NCBI RefSeq assembly: GCF_935825525.1
Contig: NZ_CAKXZT010000101.1
Location: forward strand, 100,626-164,625
DNA from: Mesorhizobium escarrei
GTDB lineage: Bacteria; Pseudomonadota; Alphaproteobacteria; Rhizobiales; Rhizobiaceae
Length of the DNA: 64,000 nucleotides
Direction: 5' to 3'
The notes under the pieces were generated by a model. The model did no database searches, was not told where the DNA came from, and saw only the letters and a program-made list of their open reading frames with translations. Every line of letters starts with the position of its first letter. Position 1 is the first letter of the stretch. This document shows positions 26,346 through 35,738 of the stretch, piece after piece. A program made the position numbers and the translations under genes.

Positions 26346-28169
26346 ATGTGCGGGATTGTTGGCATCGTTGGGCATCAGCCGGTGTCGGATCGGTTGGTCG
26401 ACGCTTTGAAGCGTCTCGAATATCGAGGATATGACTCAGCCGGCGTTGCCACCATCACCGAGGGCTCGTTGCACTGCCGGCGCGCCAAGGGCAAGCTCAT
26501 CAATCTCGAGACGAGGTTGAAGGAAGAGCCGCTGAGTGGCACCATCGGTATCGCACACACGCGCTGGGCAACGCATGGGGCACCGACTGAGCGCAACGCG
26601 CACCCGCACTTTACGGACGGTGTGGCCGTCGTTCACAACGGCATTATCGAGAATTTCGCCGAGTTGAAGGACGAACTGGCGGCGGCGGGCGCCGAGTTCC
26701 AGACCGACACCGACACCGAGGTCGTCGTGCATCTCTTGGCAAGACACCGCCGGGAGGGCATGGGGCGGGGTGAGGCAATGCACGCCATGCTGAAGCGCGT
26801 CAGGGGCGCCTACGCGCTTGCCATTCTCTTCGAGGATGATCCGTCGACCATCATGGCGGCGCGCAATGGACCACCGCTGGCGATCGGTCACGGCGACGGC
26901 GAGATGTTCCTGGGCTCTGACGCCATGGCGCTAGCTCCCTTCACAAATGCAATCACATATCTCGTCGACGGCGACTGGGCCGTTATCGGCAAGGCAGGCG
27001 CCGATATCTTCGATTTCGATGGCTATCCCGTCGAGCGTCCGCGCCAGACTTCCACGGCCGGGGCATACCTGGCCAATAAGGGCAACCGTCGCCACTTCAT
27101 GGAGAAGGAAATTTACGAGCAGCCCGAGGTCATCGCCCGTGCGCTCGGTCATTACATCAACTTCGAAGGGAATCGCGTCGATACGGTTTCTAGCATAGAT
27201 TTCGCCAGCATCCCCAGCTTGGCGATCTCGGCTTGCGGCACCGCCTATCTGGCCGGACTGATCGCAAAATACTGGTTCGAGCGCTATGCGCGCCTGCCGG
27301 TCGAAATCGACGTTGCGTCCGAATTCCGCTACCGGGAGATCCCGTTGCCGCCGGAATCGGCGGCTCTTTTCATTTCGCAATCCGGCGAAACCGCCGATAC
27401 GCTCGCCTCCCTGAGGTACTGCAAGGGGCGTGGGCTGAAAACCGGCGCTGTCGTCAATGCCCGCGAATCGACCATCGCTCGGGAGGCCGACGCGGTCTTC
27501 CCGATCCTTGCCGGCCCGGAGATCGGCGTCGCCTCCACGAAGGCTTTCACGTGCCAGCTTGCGGTTCTGGCCACACTCGCCATCGGCGCTGCCAAGGACC
27601 GTGGAACGCTAACTGAATATGAGGTGAAGGCGCTCGTCCGGAGCCTTGCCGAAATGCCGGGCGTCATGGGCCGGGTACTGAACAGCATCCAGCCAAATAT
27701 CGAGCTCCTGTCGCGCGAACTGTCAAAGTGTCATGGTGTCCTGTATCTTGGCCGCGGCACCAGTTTCCCACTGGCGATGGAAGGTGCGCTGAAGCTCAAG
27801 GAGATTTCCTACATCCATGCTGAGGGCTATGCGGCTGGCGAATTGAAGCATGGTCCGATCGCATTGATAGACGAGAACATGCCAGTGATCGTCATCGCGC
27901 CACATGACCGTTTTTTCAACAAGACCGTCTCCAATATGGAGGAAGCGGCCGCCCGTGGAGGGCGGATTATCCTCATCACCGATGAAAATGGGGCCGCTGC
28001 GTCGAAACTCGACACGATGCATACGATCGTGCTGCCGGCCGTCGACGAGATTATCGCGCCGATGATCTTCTCGCTGCCGATACAGCTTCTTGCCTATCAT
28101 ACGGCGGTCTCCATGGGCAAAGATGTCGACCAGCCGCGCAATCTCGCAAAATCGGTCACCGTCGAATGA
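26346..28169 (+). CDS. nodM: Nodulation glucosamine-6-phosphate synthase NodM
   Basis: NodM (GlmS family) makes glucosamine-6-phosphate from fructose-6-phosphate and glutamine, increasing precursor supply for Nod factors. The 607-residue protein starts MCGIVGIVG, with Cys2 as the glutaminase nucleophile, and has HTRWATHGAP, HNGIIENF, GSDAMALAPF, two SIS sugar-isomerase domains (CGTAYLAGLIAKYWFE; FISQSGETADTLASL; GRGTSFPLAMEGALK) and the C-terminal DQPRNLAKSVTVE. The start at 26346 follows GAGAGGA. The nod box 85 bases upstream separates it from the housekeeping glmS. Confidence 0.96.
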   Translation: MCGIVGIVGHQPVSDRLVDALKRLEYRGYDSAGVATITEGSLHCRRAKGKLINLETRLKEEPLSGTIGIAHTRWATHGAPTERNAHPHFTDGVAVVHNGIIENFAELKDELAAAGAEFQTDTDTEVVVHLLARHRREGMGRGEAMHAMLKRVRGAYALAILFEDDPSTIMAARNGPPLAIGHGDGEMFLGSDAMALAPFTNAITYLVDGDWAVIGKAGADIFDFDGYPVERPRQTSTAGAYLANKGNRRHFMEKEIYEQPEVIARALGHYINFEGNRVDTVSSIDFASIPSLAISACGTAYLAGLIAKYWFERYARLPVEIDVASEFRYREIPLPPESAALFISQSGETADTLASLRYCKGRGLKTGAVVNARESTIAREADAVFPILAGPEIGVASTKAFTCQLAVLATLAIGAAKDRGTLTEYEVKALVRSLAEMPGVMGRVLNSIQPNIELLSRELSKCHGVLYLGRGTSFPLAMEGALKLKEISYIHAEGYAAGELKHGPIALIDENMPVIVIAPHDRFFNKTVSNMEEAAARGGRIILITDENGAAASKLDTMHTIVLPAVDEIIAPMIFSLPIQLLAYHTAVSMGKDVDQPRNLAKSVTVE

Positions 28170-28213
28170 TTGTGACGCGCTCATAGGTGGCATGCGTCCA
28201 TCGAAAATACACT

Positions 28214-28305
28214 TCCAAGCATCACCAGCACTTGGATGTCGACGAGACGCAGATCAGGTCCGCGGCCAAGTGGACATATCTCTATTGCTCCACCGAAAGT
28301 TTCCA
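28214..28305 (+). mobile_element. IS6-family transposase fragment
   Basis: About 30 codons (HQHLDVDETQIRSAAKWTYL) match the first catalytic Asp region of IS6/IS26-type DDE transposases (pattern WHVDETYIK.KGKW.YLYRA). No start, no rest of the gene and no terminal repeats are visible; it is debris between nodM and traG. Confidence 0.6.
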
Positions 28306-28421
28306 GTCTGAGCGATCCTGCCCATTCCCTCATCGCACCTGGTCGTGCGTAGTGTGCATTTCAGTTCACATCGCGCCGCGCGATGCTTGGCCCCGCATGT
28401 CCAGAACTGCGGAGCAAGCCA

Positions 28422-30452
28422 ATGACGCCTACGAAGTTGCTGATTGGGCAGATCGCCGTCGTGTTCGCAATCGTGATACTCGGCGTATGGGCGGCCACGC
28501 AGTGGTGCGCCCACATGCTCGGCCATCAACCGCCACTCGGCGCGCCATGGTTAGTCGCGGCTGGCTGGCAGATCTACAAGCCGTGGAAACTGTTCGAATG
28601 GTGGTTCCACTTCGACGCTTATGCGCCCGAGGTCTTCGATAAGGCCGGTGCGCTTGCCGGCGCCAGTGGGTTCGTGGGCTGTGCCGCCGCGATCGCCGGC
28701 TCGCTCTGGCGCGCGCGACAGCTCGGGTCGGTCACCACATATGGGTCGTCAAGGTGGGCCGCGACTCACGAGATCGAGACGGCAGGGCTGTTTCGGCCGG
28801 CCGGCGTTTTCCTAGGCAAGCTGAAGGATCGCTATCTGCGCCATGACGGGCCCGAGCACGTCATGGCCTTTGCCCCAACACGATCAGGCAAGGGCATCGG
28901 ACTGGTTGTTCCAACTCTTCTGTCCTGGACCGGCTCGGCCGTCATTCACGATATCAAAGGCGAGAACTGGCAGTTGACCTCCGGCTGGCGCTCGAAGTTC
29001 TCCTACTGTCTCCTGTTCAATCCGACCGATCCGAGGTCGGCGCGCTATAACCCGCTGCTGGAGGTACGAAAAGGTCCAGACGAGGTCCGTGACGTCCAGA
29101 ACATCGCCGACATCCTGGTAGATCCGGAAGGCGCGCTGGACCGGCGGAACCACTGGGAGAAAACCAGTCACTCACTCTTGGTCGGCGCCATTTTGCACGT
29201 GCTTTACGCCGAAGAGGAAAAGACGCTCGCTCGCGTCGCCACCTTCCTGTCGGACCCGCAACGCTCGTTTGCCGCGACACTACGGCGGATGATGACGACC
29301 AACCATCTCGGCGCGGCGGATAAGCCCCAGGTCCATCCTGTCGTGGCCTCGGCAGCTCGCGAGGTGTTGAACAAGTCGGAGAACGAGCGTTCAGGCGTTC
29401 TTTCGACCGCCATGTCGTTTCTCGGCCTCTATCGCGATCCTACGGTGGCGGCAGCGACATCAGCTTGCGACTGGCGCATTGCCGACCTCCTGGATGCTGA
29501 GCGACCGATGTCACTCTATCTGGTCGTGCCGCCATCGGACATCTCGCGCACGAAGCCGCTGGTGCGACTTGTGCTCAATCAGATCGGCAGGCGTCTGACG
29601 GAGCGGCTGGAGGGGGATCCTAAGAAGAGCAGGAACCATCAACTGCTCATGATGCTGGACGAATTCCCGGCGCTCGGTCGCCTTGATTTCTTCGAAACCG
29701 CGCTCGCCTTCATGGCCGGCTATGGCATCCGTGCATATCTGATCGCGCAATCCTTGAACCAGATCTCCAAGGCGTATGGGGACAACAATGCCATTCTCGA
29801 CAACTGCCATGTGCGGATTGCCTTTTCCTCCAATGACGAGCGCACGGCCAAACGCATTTCGGACGCGCTCGGCACGGCGACGGAGCTGAGGTCCATGCGC
29901 AACTACGCCGGCCATCGCTTGGCGCCCTGGCTGTCGCACGTGATGGTTAGCCGCCAGGAGACCGCCCGCCCACTATTGACACCGGGCGAGGTGATGCAGT
30001 TGCCGCAAGCCGATGAACTGGTGTTGGTTTCAGGGCTGCCGCCGATCCGGGCGAAGAAGCTGCGCTACTACCAGGATCGAAATTTCACCGAGCGCGTGCT
30101 TTCTGCGCCGGTATTGCGCGACGGCGCTTACGCGGATCGGCCAGTACCGCGTCCGGACTGTTGGATCGGGCAGGTGCGGGGCGTTGACCGCCGTCTTGCT
30201 GGCGGCGGCGAAAGCGCGGGCGAGGCAATTGAAGATGAAGGAGGTGTCCAGCAACAGCGACATCCGGGTCTGCCTGAAGAGCATACAGCCGTCACTCTGG
30301 AGCCCGACCGGGACGACCTGCTCAAGCCCGCGGACGATGATAGCGAGGCAGTTGCTGACAGGCGCGTGATGGACCGAATTTCCACTGCCGCACGCGCCTA
30401 TGGCATCAACGAGGGAACGGGCGACAACAAGGACATCGTGCCCGGCTTCTGA
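28422..30452 (+). CDS. traG: Type IV secretion coupling protein TraG
   Basis: TraG/VirD4-type ATPase that links the relaxase-DNA complex to the mating channel. The 676-residue protein has N-terminal membrane segments (IGQIAVVFAIVILGVWAAT; AGASGFVGCAAAIAGSLWRA), Walker A APTRSGKGIGLVVP near residue 151, DIKGENW and Walker B LLMMLDEFPALGRLDFFETA. I chose the ATG at 28422 because earlier residues lack homology. It starts the traG-trb block. The C-terminal 100 residues are acidic and low in complexity, usual for this group. Confidence 0.95.
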   Translation: MTPTKLLIGQIAVVFAIVILGVWAATQWCAHMLGHQPPLGAPWLVAAGWQIYKPWKLFEWWFHFDAYAPEVFDKAGALAGASGFVGCAAAIAGSLWRARQLGSVTTYGSSRWAATHEIETAGLFRPAGVFLGKLKDRYLRHDGPEHVMAFAPTRSGKGIGLVVPTLLSWTGSAVIHDIKGENWQLTSGWRSKFSYCLLFNPTDPRSARYNPLLEVRKGPDEVRDVQNIADILVDPEGALDRRNHWEKTSHSLLVGAILHVLYAEEEKTLARVATFLSDPQRSFAATLRRMMTTNHLGAADKPQVHPVVASAAREVLNKSENERSGVLSTAMSFLGLYRDPTVAAATSACDWRIADLLDAERPMSLYLVVPPSDISRTKPLVRLVLNQIGRRLTERLEGDPKKSRNHQLLMMLDEFPALGRLDFFETALAFMAGYGIRAYLIAQSLNQISKAYGDNNAILDNCHVRIAFSSNDERTAKRISDALGTATELRSMRNYAGHRLAPWLSHVMVSRQETARPLLTPGEVMQLPQADELVLVSGLPPIRAKKLRYYQDRNFTERVLSAPVLRDGAYADRPVPRPDCWIGQVRGVDRRLAGGGESAGEAIEDEGGVQQQRHPGLPEEHTAVTLEPDRDDLLKPADDDSEAVADRRVMDRISTAARAYGINEGTGDNKDIVPGF

Positions 30453-30572
30453 AAGAAGCTGCCGAAGGCAGAGCGCAAATCAGCGTACATAACGGCCATA
30501 AGCAATTTCGAGGAAGTCGGCGATGCTCGTTCCCGCCCGTGCAACAGCGCTGGGACAGTTGGAACGAACCAC

Positions 30573-30986
30573 ATGAGCCTTCAGCGCATTCGTCATCAGT
30601 TTCTGCTCGAACCCGACCTGAGCAAGAAACTGGACGACCTCAGCCGCGATCCATCGACGACCAAATCAGCGATCGTGGCGAAGGCAGTCGAGGCCTTTAT
30701 CGAGCGGCGTGGTGAGAACGAGCTCGACCGGCGCTACGGCGTAAGGCTCGACCGTCTTTCCCGTGACCTCGGTCATCTCAGACGCGACGTCGAGGTGATC
30801 CTAGAGAGCCTGGCGCTCTTCATTCGCTTTTCCCTCACGCTTCATGCTCACACACCAGTCCCGGACCGGGCGACGCAGGCGATTGCCCAGGAGCGCTTCG
30901 ACAAATTCGTCGAGCAAGTGGGCCGCCAGATCGCCTCCGGCAAACGGTCGCTTGGGACGGATAATGGCGGGGGAGGGGAAGGATGA
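30573..30986 (+). CDS. CopG/ribbon-helix-helix-like protein between traG and trbB
   Basis: A 137-residue protein with an N-terminal ribbon-helix-helix pattern (RIRHQFLLEPDLSKKLDDLS, TTKSAIVAKAVEAFIERRGE), then a helical region and a glycine-rich end. It probably binds DNA and may regulate the trb operon or act at oriT. Its stop overlaps the trbB start (ATGA). A gene of this kind is usual between traG and trbB in rhizobial ICEs. Confidence 0.8.
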   Translation: MSLQRIRHQFLLEPDLSKKLDDLSRDPSTTKSAIVAKAVEAFIERRGENELDRRYGVRLDRLSRDLGHLRRDVEVILESLALFIRFSLTLHAHTPVPDRATQAIAQERFDKFVEQVGRQIASGKRSLGTDNGGGGEG

Positions 30987-31951
30987 GTTCTCATCCGGAG
31001 GTCGACCATCGCCATCGTGCCATGTTGCGCACCGCCATGGGCCCGGCAATCGCTGAGGCCCTTGCCGATTCATCTGTTGTCGAGGTGATGGTCAATCCCG
31101 ACGGTGCGCTGCGGCTCGACCGGCTGGGAGAAGGTCGGGTCGGTACCGGCGTGCATATGCACCCATCCGAGGCGGAACGCATCGTCCGCCTGGTCGCTTC
31201 CCATGTGCGTGCCGAGGCGCATGCGGGTAGTCCGATCGTCAGCGCCGAACTGCCCTCGGGCGAGCGCTTCGAGGGGCTGTTGCCGCCAGTCGTTCTGGCG
31301 CCATGCTTCGCCATCCGTAAACCGGCCGCAAAACTCTACACGTTGGCCAACTATGTCGCCGACCAAATCATGCTGCCGCTGCAGGCCGATGCGCTGAGGA
31401 AGGCCGTGCGCGAGCGGCGCAACATATTGGTCGCAGGCGGCACGTCGTCGGGCAAAACCACGCTCGCCAATGCGCTGCTGGTCGAAGTCGCGGAATGCGA
31501 CGAGCGGGTGATCTTGATCGAAGACACACGCGAGCTGCAGTGCGCTGCCAAGGACTGCGTTGCACTCAGGACAAGACGGGGCTCGGTGACGCTTGCCGAT
31601 CTCGTACGCTCGACGCTGCGGCTCAGGCCCGACCGCATCGTCGTCGGCGAAGTCCGGGGTGCGGAAGCCCTCGATATGCTGAAGGCATGGAACACTGGCC
31701 ACCCCGGCGGCATCGCCACGGTTCACGCCAATTCGGCGCGCTCCGCCCTCTACCGGATCGAGCAACTCGCGCAGGAAGCCGTCGTCACTGTACCACGCCG
31801 TCTGATCGCCGATGCCATCGATCTGATTGTCTTCATCGCCGGGCGCGGATCCTCGCGCCGCATTGACGCCATCGCCGAGGTCACCGGTCTCGACGGCAGC
31901 GGCGATTACGCCGTCACCCAACTGACGCTCCCGCAACTTCAGCAGTTTTGA
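30983..31951 (+). CDS. trbB: Conjugal transfer ATPase TrbB
   Basis: A VirB11-type hexameric ATPase that energises assembly of the mating channel. The 322-residue protein contains Walker A VAGGTSSGKTTLANALL near residue 158, VILIEDTRELQC, RLRPDRIVVGEVRGAEALDM and a His-box-like GHPGGIATVHANSA. It is the first gene of a tightly packed trbBCDEJLFGI operon. Confidence 0.96.
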   Translation: MSSHPEVDHRHRAMLRTAMGPAIAEALADSSVVEVMVNPDGALRLDRLGEGRVGTGVHMHPSEAERIVRLVASHVRAEAHAGSPIVSAELPSGERFEGLLPPVVLAPCFAIRKPAAKLYTLANYVADQIMLPLQADALRKAVRERRNILVAGGTSSGKTTLANALLVEVAECDERVILIEDTRELQCAAKDCVALRTRRGSVTLADLVRSTLRLRPDRIVVGEVRGAEALDMLKAWNTGHPGGIATVHANSARSALYRIEQLAQEAVVTVPRRLIADAIDLIVFIAGRGSSRRIDAIAEVTGLDGSGDYAVTQLTLPQLQQF

Positions 31952-31962
31952 AAGGCCAATTC

Positions 31963-32271
31963 ATGTGCAAGAAGCTTCGCTTTCTTTCGTCCACCGCGCT
32001 CGTGCTTGTTCTCACGGTCTCAGCCCGTGCAGCAGGCTCCGGCATGCCTTGGGAACAGCCGCTGCAGCAGATCCTGGAGTCTGTACAGGGACCGGTCGCC
32101 AAGATTATCGCCGTGATCATCATCATCACCACGGGCTTAACCCTTGCCTTCGGTGACACCGCAGGCGGTTTCCGCCGGCTGATCCAGATCGTCTTCGGGC
32201 TGTCGATCGCCTTCGCGGCATCGAGCTTCTTTCTCTCCTTCTTCTCCTTTGGCGGCGGAGCACTCGTCTGA
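31963..32271 (+). CDS. trbC: Conjugal transfer pilin TrbC
   Basis: A 102-residue VirB2/TrbC pilin precursor. A cleavable signal (FLSSTALVLVLTVSARAAGS) is followed by two hydrophobic segments (VAKIIAVIIIITTGLTLAFG and IVFGLSIAFAASSFFLSFFS) with a short loop, the standard pilin layout. In related systems TraF processes it. I took the ATG at 31963 behind AAAGG. The last base overlaps trbD. Confidence 0.93.
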   Translation: MCKKLRFLSSTALVLVLTVSARAAGSGMPWEQPLQQILESVQGPVAKIIAVIIIITTGLTLAFGDTAGGFRRLIQIVFGLSIAFAASSFFLSFFSFGGGALV

Positions 32272-32543
32272 TGGTCGCTGGAGAGCAGCATATTGAGGGC
32301 TTCGCGGTTCCCGTTCACCGGGCATTGACCGAAGCCATCCTGCTGGGCGGTGCACCGCGAGCGGTGGCGATCCTCAACGGCACTGTGGCCGCAGCTATCG
32401 GCCTCGGTTTGCAGCAGTGGATCGCTGGGCTGGTGCTGTGGATTGCCGGCCACACGCTGGCGGTCTTTGCCACAAGACGCGATCCAGACTTCGCCAGCGT
32501 GCTCGTTCGTCACCTTCGTCTGAAGGGATGGTTGGTATGCTGA
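32271..32543 (+). CDS. trbD: Conjugal transfer protein TrbD
   Basis: A 90-residue VirB3-like inner-membrane protein. It has the family N-terminus GFAVPVHRALTEAILLGGAP and a hydrophobic hairpin (AILNGTVAAAIGLGLQQWIA; LVLWIAGHTLAVFATRRDP). It sits between trbC and trbE with overlaps on both sides, as in the Ti-plasmid trb operon. Confidence 0.92.
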   Translation: MVAGEQHIEGFAVPVHRALTEAILLGGAPRAVAILNGTVAAAIGLGLQQWIAGLVLWIAGHTLAVFATRRDPDFASVLVRHLRLKGWLVC

Positions 32544-34987
32544 ACCTGTCAGAATACCGCAGCAAAGCCGACAAACTTGCCGACCATCTGCCTTGGGCAG
32601 CGCTCGTCGCGCCCAGCATCGTGCTCAATAAGGACGGCAGCTTTCAGCGGACCTTACGGTTCCGCGGGCCCGATCTCGAAAGCGCGACGGAAGCAGAACT
32701 TGTCGGCATCTGCGCCCGGGCAAACAACGCGTTGAGAAGGCTCGGCTCCGGCTGGGCATTGTTCTTCGAAGCCGAGCGCATAGAGGCTCTCGGCTATCCT
32801 AACTCAACCTTTCCCGACGCCGCGTCTTGGCTTGTCGATGAAGAACGACGCGCGGCCTTCGAGGGCAAGGTCGCGCATTACGAGAGCCGCTATCACCTGA
32901 CTTTGCTGTTCATGCCGCCCCCGGACGCACGGGCGAGGGCTGAAAGCGCGCTCGTTGACGCACACCAATCTGGCGGCGGGAGAGACTGGCCCCAGGAGCT
33001 GGCGCGGTTTCGCGACGAGACCGACCGGGTCCTCGATCTTTTGTCCGGTTTCATGCCCGAGGTGCGCGTGCTCGACGATGCCGAGACCCTGACTTACCTG
33101 CACGGCACAATCTCGACCCGCCGCCATCCACTCGCTGTCCCGGAAACGCCGATGTATCTCGACGGCATCCTGGTCGACGCGCCGCTTACCGGCGGCTTGG
33201 AGCCGATGCTCGGCGAACACCATCTTCGCACCCTTACCGTCCTCGGATTCCCGAATCTCACCCGGCCCGGAATTCTCGACGCGTTGAATCATCAGGATTT
33301 CGCCTATCGCTGGGTGACGCGCTTCATCCCGCTCGACAAGACGGAAGCCACGAAGACGCTGACACGGTTGCGCCGCCAGTGGTTTGCCAAGCGCAAATCG
33401 ATCGCGGCCATCCTGCGCGAGGTCGTGACCAACGAACCTTTCCCGCTGGTCGACAGCGATGCCGACAACAAGGCGCTCGATGCCGACGCAGCCCTTCAGG
33501 CGTTGGGCGGCGACCATGTCGGCTTCGGTTATCTCACCACAACGGTGACAGTGTGGGATGAGGACCATCAAGCCGCCGCGGAGAAACTTCGCGCGGTCGA
33601 GCGCATCATCAATGGGCTCGGCTTCACCACCATCCGCGAAGGCGTCAATGCGGTCGAGGCGTGGCTCGGCTCGCTGCCTGGTCATATCTATGCCAATGTT
33701 CGCCAGCCGCTCGTTCACACGTTGAACCTTGCGCATCTCATGCCGTTGTCCTCGGTCTGGGCAGGTCCTACAGCGAACGAGCATCTCGCCAAGGTCACCC
33801 AGCGAGAGGCCTCGCCACTTCTGTTCGCAGAGACCAACGGGTCGACACCATTCCGGCTATCCACCCATGTCGACGATGTCGGCCACATGCTGATCGTTGG
33901 CCCGACCGGCGCCGGCAAATCGGTGCTGCTTGCCCTGATTGCGCTGCAGTTCCGGCGCTATGCCGGCGCGCAGGTCTATGTCTTCGACAAAGGCAATTCG
34001 GCGCGCGCGGCAGTCCTTGCCACGGGTGGAGAACACCACGCGCTGGGTGCTGACGGTGCGCTCGCCTTCCAGCCCCTGCGCAATATCGGCGACCAGGCTG
34101 CCCGCAGTTGGGCAGCCGAGTGGATTGCCGGCCTCATTGCCCATGAGAATGTCACCGTCACGCCGGAGGTGAAGGAGGCAATCTGGTCGGCACTCACCAG
34201 CCTTGCCACCGCGCCGGCGCAGGAACGCACGCTGACCGGCCTTTCGGTCCTGCTTCAGTCCAACGGGCTGAAGTCCGCGTTGATGCCCTACACACTCGAC
34301 GGTCCTTTCGGCCGCCTGCTCGACGCCGATGATGATCGGCTGGCCTTATCGAATGTGCAGTGTTTCGAGACGGAAGAGCTGATGCAGAGCCAAGGCGCTG
34401 TGCTGCCTGTGCTCACTTACGTGTTCCATCGTCTTGAAGAGCGGTTCGATGGACGGCCGACGCTGCTGATGCTCGACGAGGCTTGGGTCTATCTCGACAA
34501 TCCGCTCTTTGCCGCCCGTATCCGCGAATGGCTGAAGGTGCTCCGAAAGCGGAATGTCTCGGTGATCTTCGCTACGCAATCGCTGGCTGATATCGCGGGC
34601 TCTTCAATCGCGCCGGCGATCATCGAGAGCTGCCCCCAGCGCATTTTCCTTCCCAATGATCGTGCTGTGGAACCGCAAGCGCGGGCAGCCTACGAGCGCT
34701 TCGGCTTAAACGAGCGGCAGATCGAATTGATCGCCCGCGCCACGCCGAAGCGCCACTACTATCTTCAGTCACGTAGCGGAAACCGTCTCTTCGAGCTCGG
34801 GCTTGGCCCCATCACTCTTGCGCTTTGCGGCGCTTCCGATCCGGCGACGCAGACCCTGATCGACAAAATCCAGTCCGAAGACGGGCAAGACAGCTTTGCC
34901 TCCCGCTTTCTGAGCGCGCGCGGCCTCGATTGGGCTGCCGAGCTTCTCCAGCAATTCCCTCAACCAGACATGGAGCAATCCTCATGA
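32537..34987 (+). CDS. trbE: Conjugal transfer ATPase TrbE
   Basis: A VirB4-type ATPase of 816 residues that drives pilus and channel assembly. It begins MLNLSEYRSKADKLADHLPW, contains Walker A IVGPTGAGKSVLLAL near residue 455 and Walker B TLLMLDEAWVYLDNP near 645, then FATQSLADIAGS and a C-terminal RHYYLQSRSGNRLFEL. I took the ATG at 32537, which overlaps trbD by seven bases. Confidence 0.96.
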   Translation: MLNLSEYRSKADKLADHLPWAALVAPSIVLNKDGSFQRTLRFRGPDLESATEAELVGICARANNALRRLGSGWALFFEAERIEALGYPNSTFPDAASWLVDEERRAAFEGKVAHYESRYHLTLLFMPPPDARARAESALVDAHQSGGGRDWPQELARFRDETDRVLDLLSGFMPEVRVLDDAETLTYLHGTISTRRHPLAVPETPMYLDGILVDAPLTGGLEPMLGEHHLRTLTVLGFPNLTRPGILDALNHQDFAYRWVTRFIPLDKTEATKTLTRLRRQWFAKRKSIAAILREVVTNEPFPLVDSDADNKALDADAALQALGGDHVGFGYLTTTVTVWDEDHQAAAEKLRAVERIINGLGFTTIREGVNAVEAWLGSLPGHIYANVRQPLVHTLNLAHLMPLSSVWAGPTANEHLAKVTQREASPLLFAETNGSTPFRLSTHVDDVGHMLIVGPTGAGKSVLLALIALQFRRYAGAQVYVFDKGNSARAAVLATGGEHHALGADGALAFQPLRNIGDQAARSWAAEWIAGLIAHENVTVTPEVKEAIWSALTSLATAPAQERTLTGLSVLLQSNGLKSALMPYTLDGPFGRLLDADDDRLALSNVQCFETEELMQSQGAVLPVLTYVFHRLEERFDGRPTLLMLDEAWVYLDNPLFAARIREWLKVLRKRNVSVIFATQSLADIAGSSIAPAIIESCPQRIFLPNDRAVEPQARAAYERFGLNERQIELIARATPKRHYYLQSRSGNRLFELGLGPITLALCGASDPATQTLIDKIQSEDGQDSFASRFLSARGLDWAAELLQQFPQPDMEQSS

Positions 34988-35709
34988 TTGGACGCCGTCT
35001 TTTCACCAGCCTGATCACCGTTTCCCTGATCGCCAAGCCAATGGCCGACTATGTGCAGCCGGCCTACGCCCTTATCGTGTTCGATCCATCCAATTATGCG
35101 CAGAACGTGCTGACGGCGGCGCGCGCGCTGGAGCAGATCAACAACCAGATCCAGTCGCTGCAGAACCAGGCAACCATGCTGCAGAACATGGCGCGCAATC
35201 TTCAGCGTCTGGATTTCTCTTCCGTGGGCCAGCTCTCCGGTTCGCTCCATCGCATTGACGGTTTGATGGACCAGGCGAGTGGCCTCAGCTTTGATCTGGG
35301 CAAGCTTCAAGACCAGTGGCGCAGCCAATATCCGGAAAGCTACGAGGCCACGATCAAGGTCAGCGATGTGGCAACCGCAGCGCGCGAGCGCTGGCAGAGC
35401 GCCATGCAGGCGTTCCGCCAGACCATGCGGGTCCAGTCGCAGATCGTCGAGAACGTCCGCGCCGACGGCGACCTGCTTGCCGATCTCGTCAACCGCAGCC
35501 AAGGGGCAGCCGGTGCGCTTCAGGCAAGCCAGGCCACCAACCAGCTGATCGCGCTTTCGACCAAGCAGCAGATGCAGATCCAAACGCTGCTCGCGACTCA
35601 GTTTCGAGCTGAGGCCGAGGATGCCGCGCGCAAGGCGCAGTCCGAGGAAGCCGCCCGCGAGACGACCAAGCGCTTCCTGGGTACCGGCTCGGCCTATCCC
35701 GGCAATTGA
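34984..35709 (+). CDS. trbJ: Conjugal transfer protein TrbJ
   Basis: A 241-residue periplasmic VirB5-like protein. A signal sequence (FTSLITVSLIAKPMADYVQP) precedes VFDPSNYAQNVLTAARALEQ and long coiled-coil helices (INNQIQSLQNQATMLQNMAR), the family hallmark. It overlaps trbE by four bases (ATGA). No separate trbK entry-exclusion gene is visible between trbJ and trbL. Confidence 0.93.
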   Translation: MIGRRLFTSLITVSLIAKPMADYVQPAYALIVFDPSNYAQNVLTAARALEQINNQIQSLQNQATMLQNMARNLQRLDFSSVGQLSGSLHRIDGLMDQASGLSFDLGKLQDQWRSQYPESYEATIKVSDVATAARERWQSAMQAFRQTMRVQSQIVENVRADGDLLADLVNRSQGAAGALQASQATNQLIALSTKQQMQIQTLLATQFRAEAEDAARKAQSEEAARETTKRFLGTGSAYPGN

Positions 35710-35738
35710 TCACCAACTCTGACGAGGAAGGCGGCGGC

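Noticed and set aside
32804..33784. Long minus-strand open frame inside trbE
   Set aside because: Antisense to a well-supported VirB4-type ATPase gene; no motif of its own.
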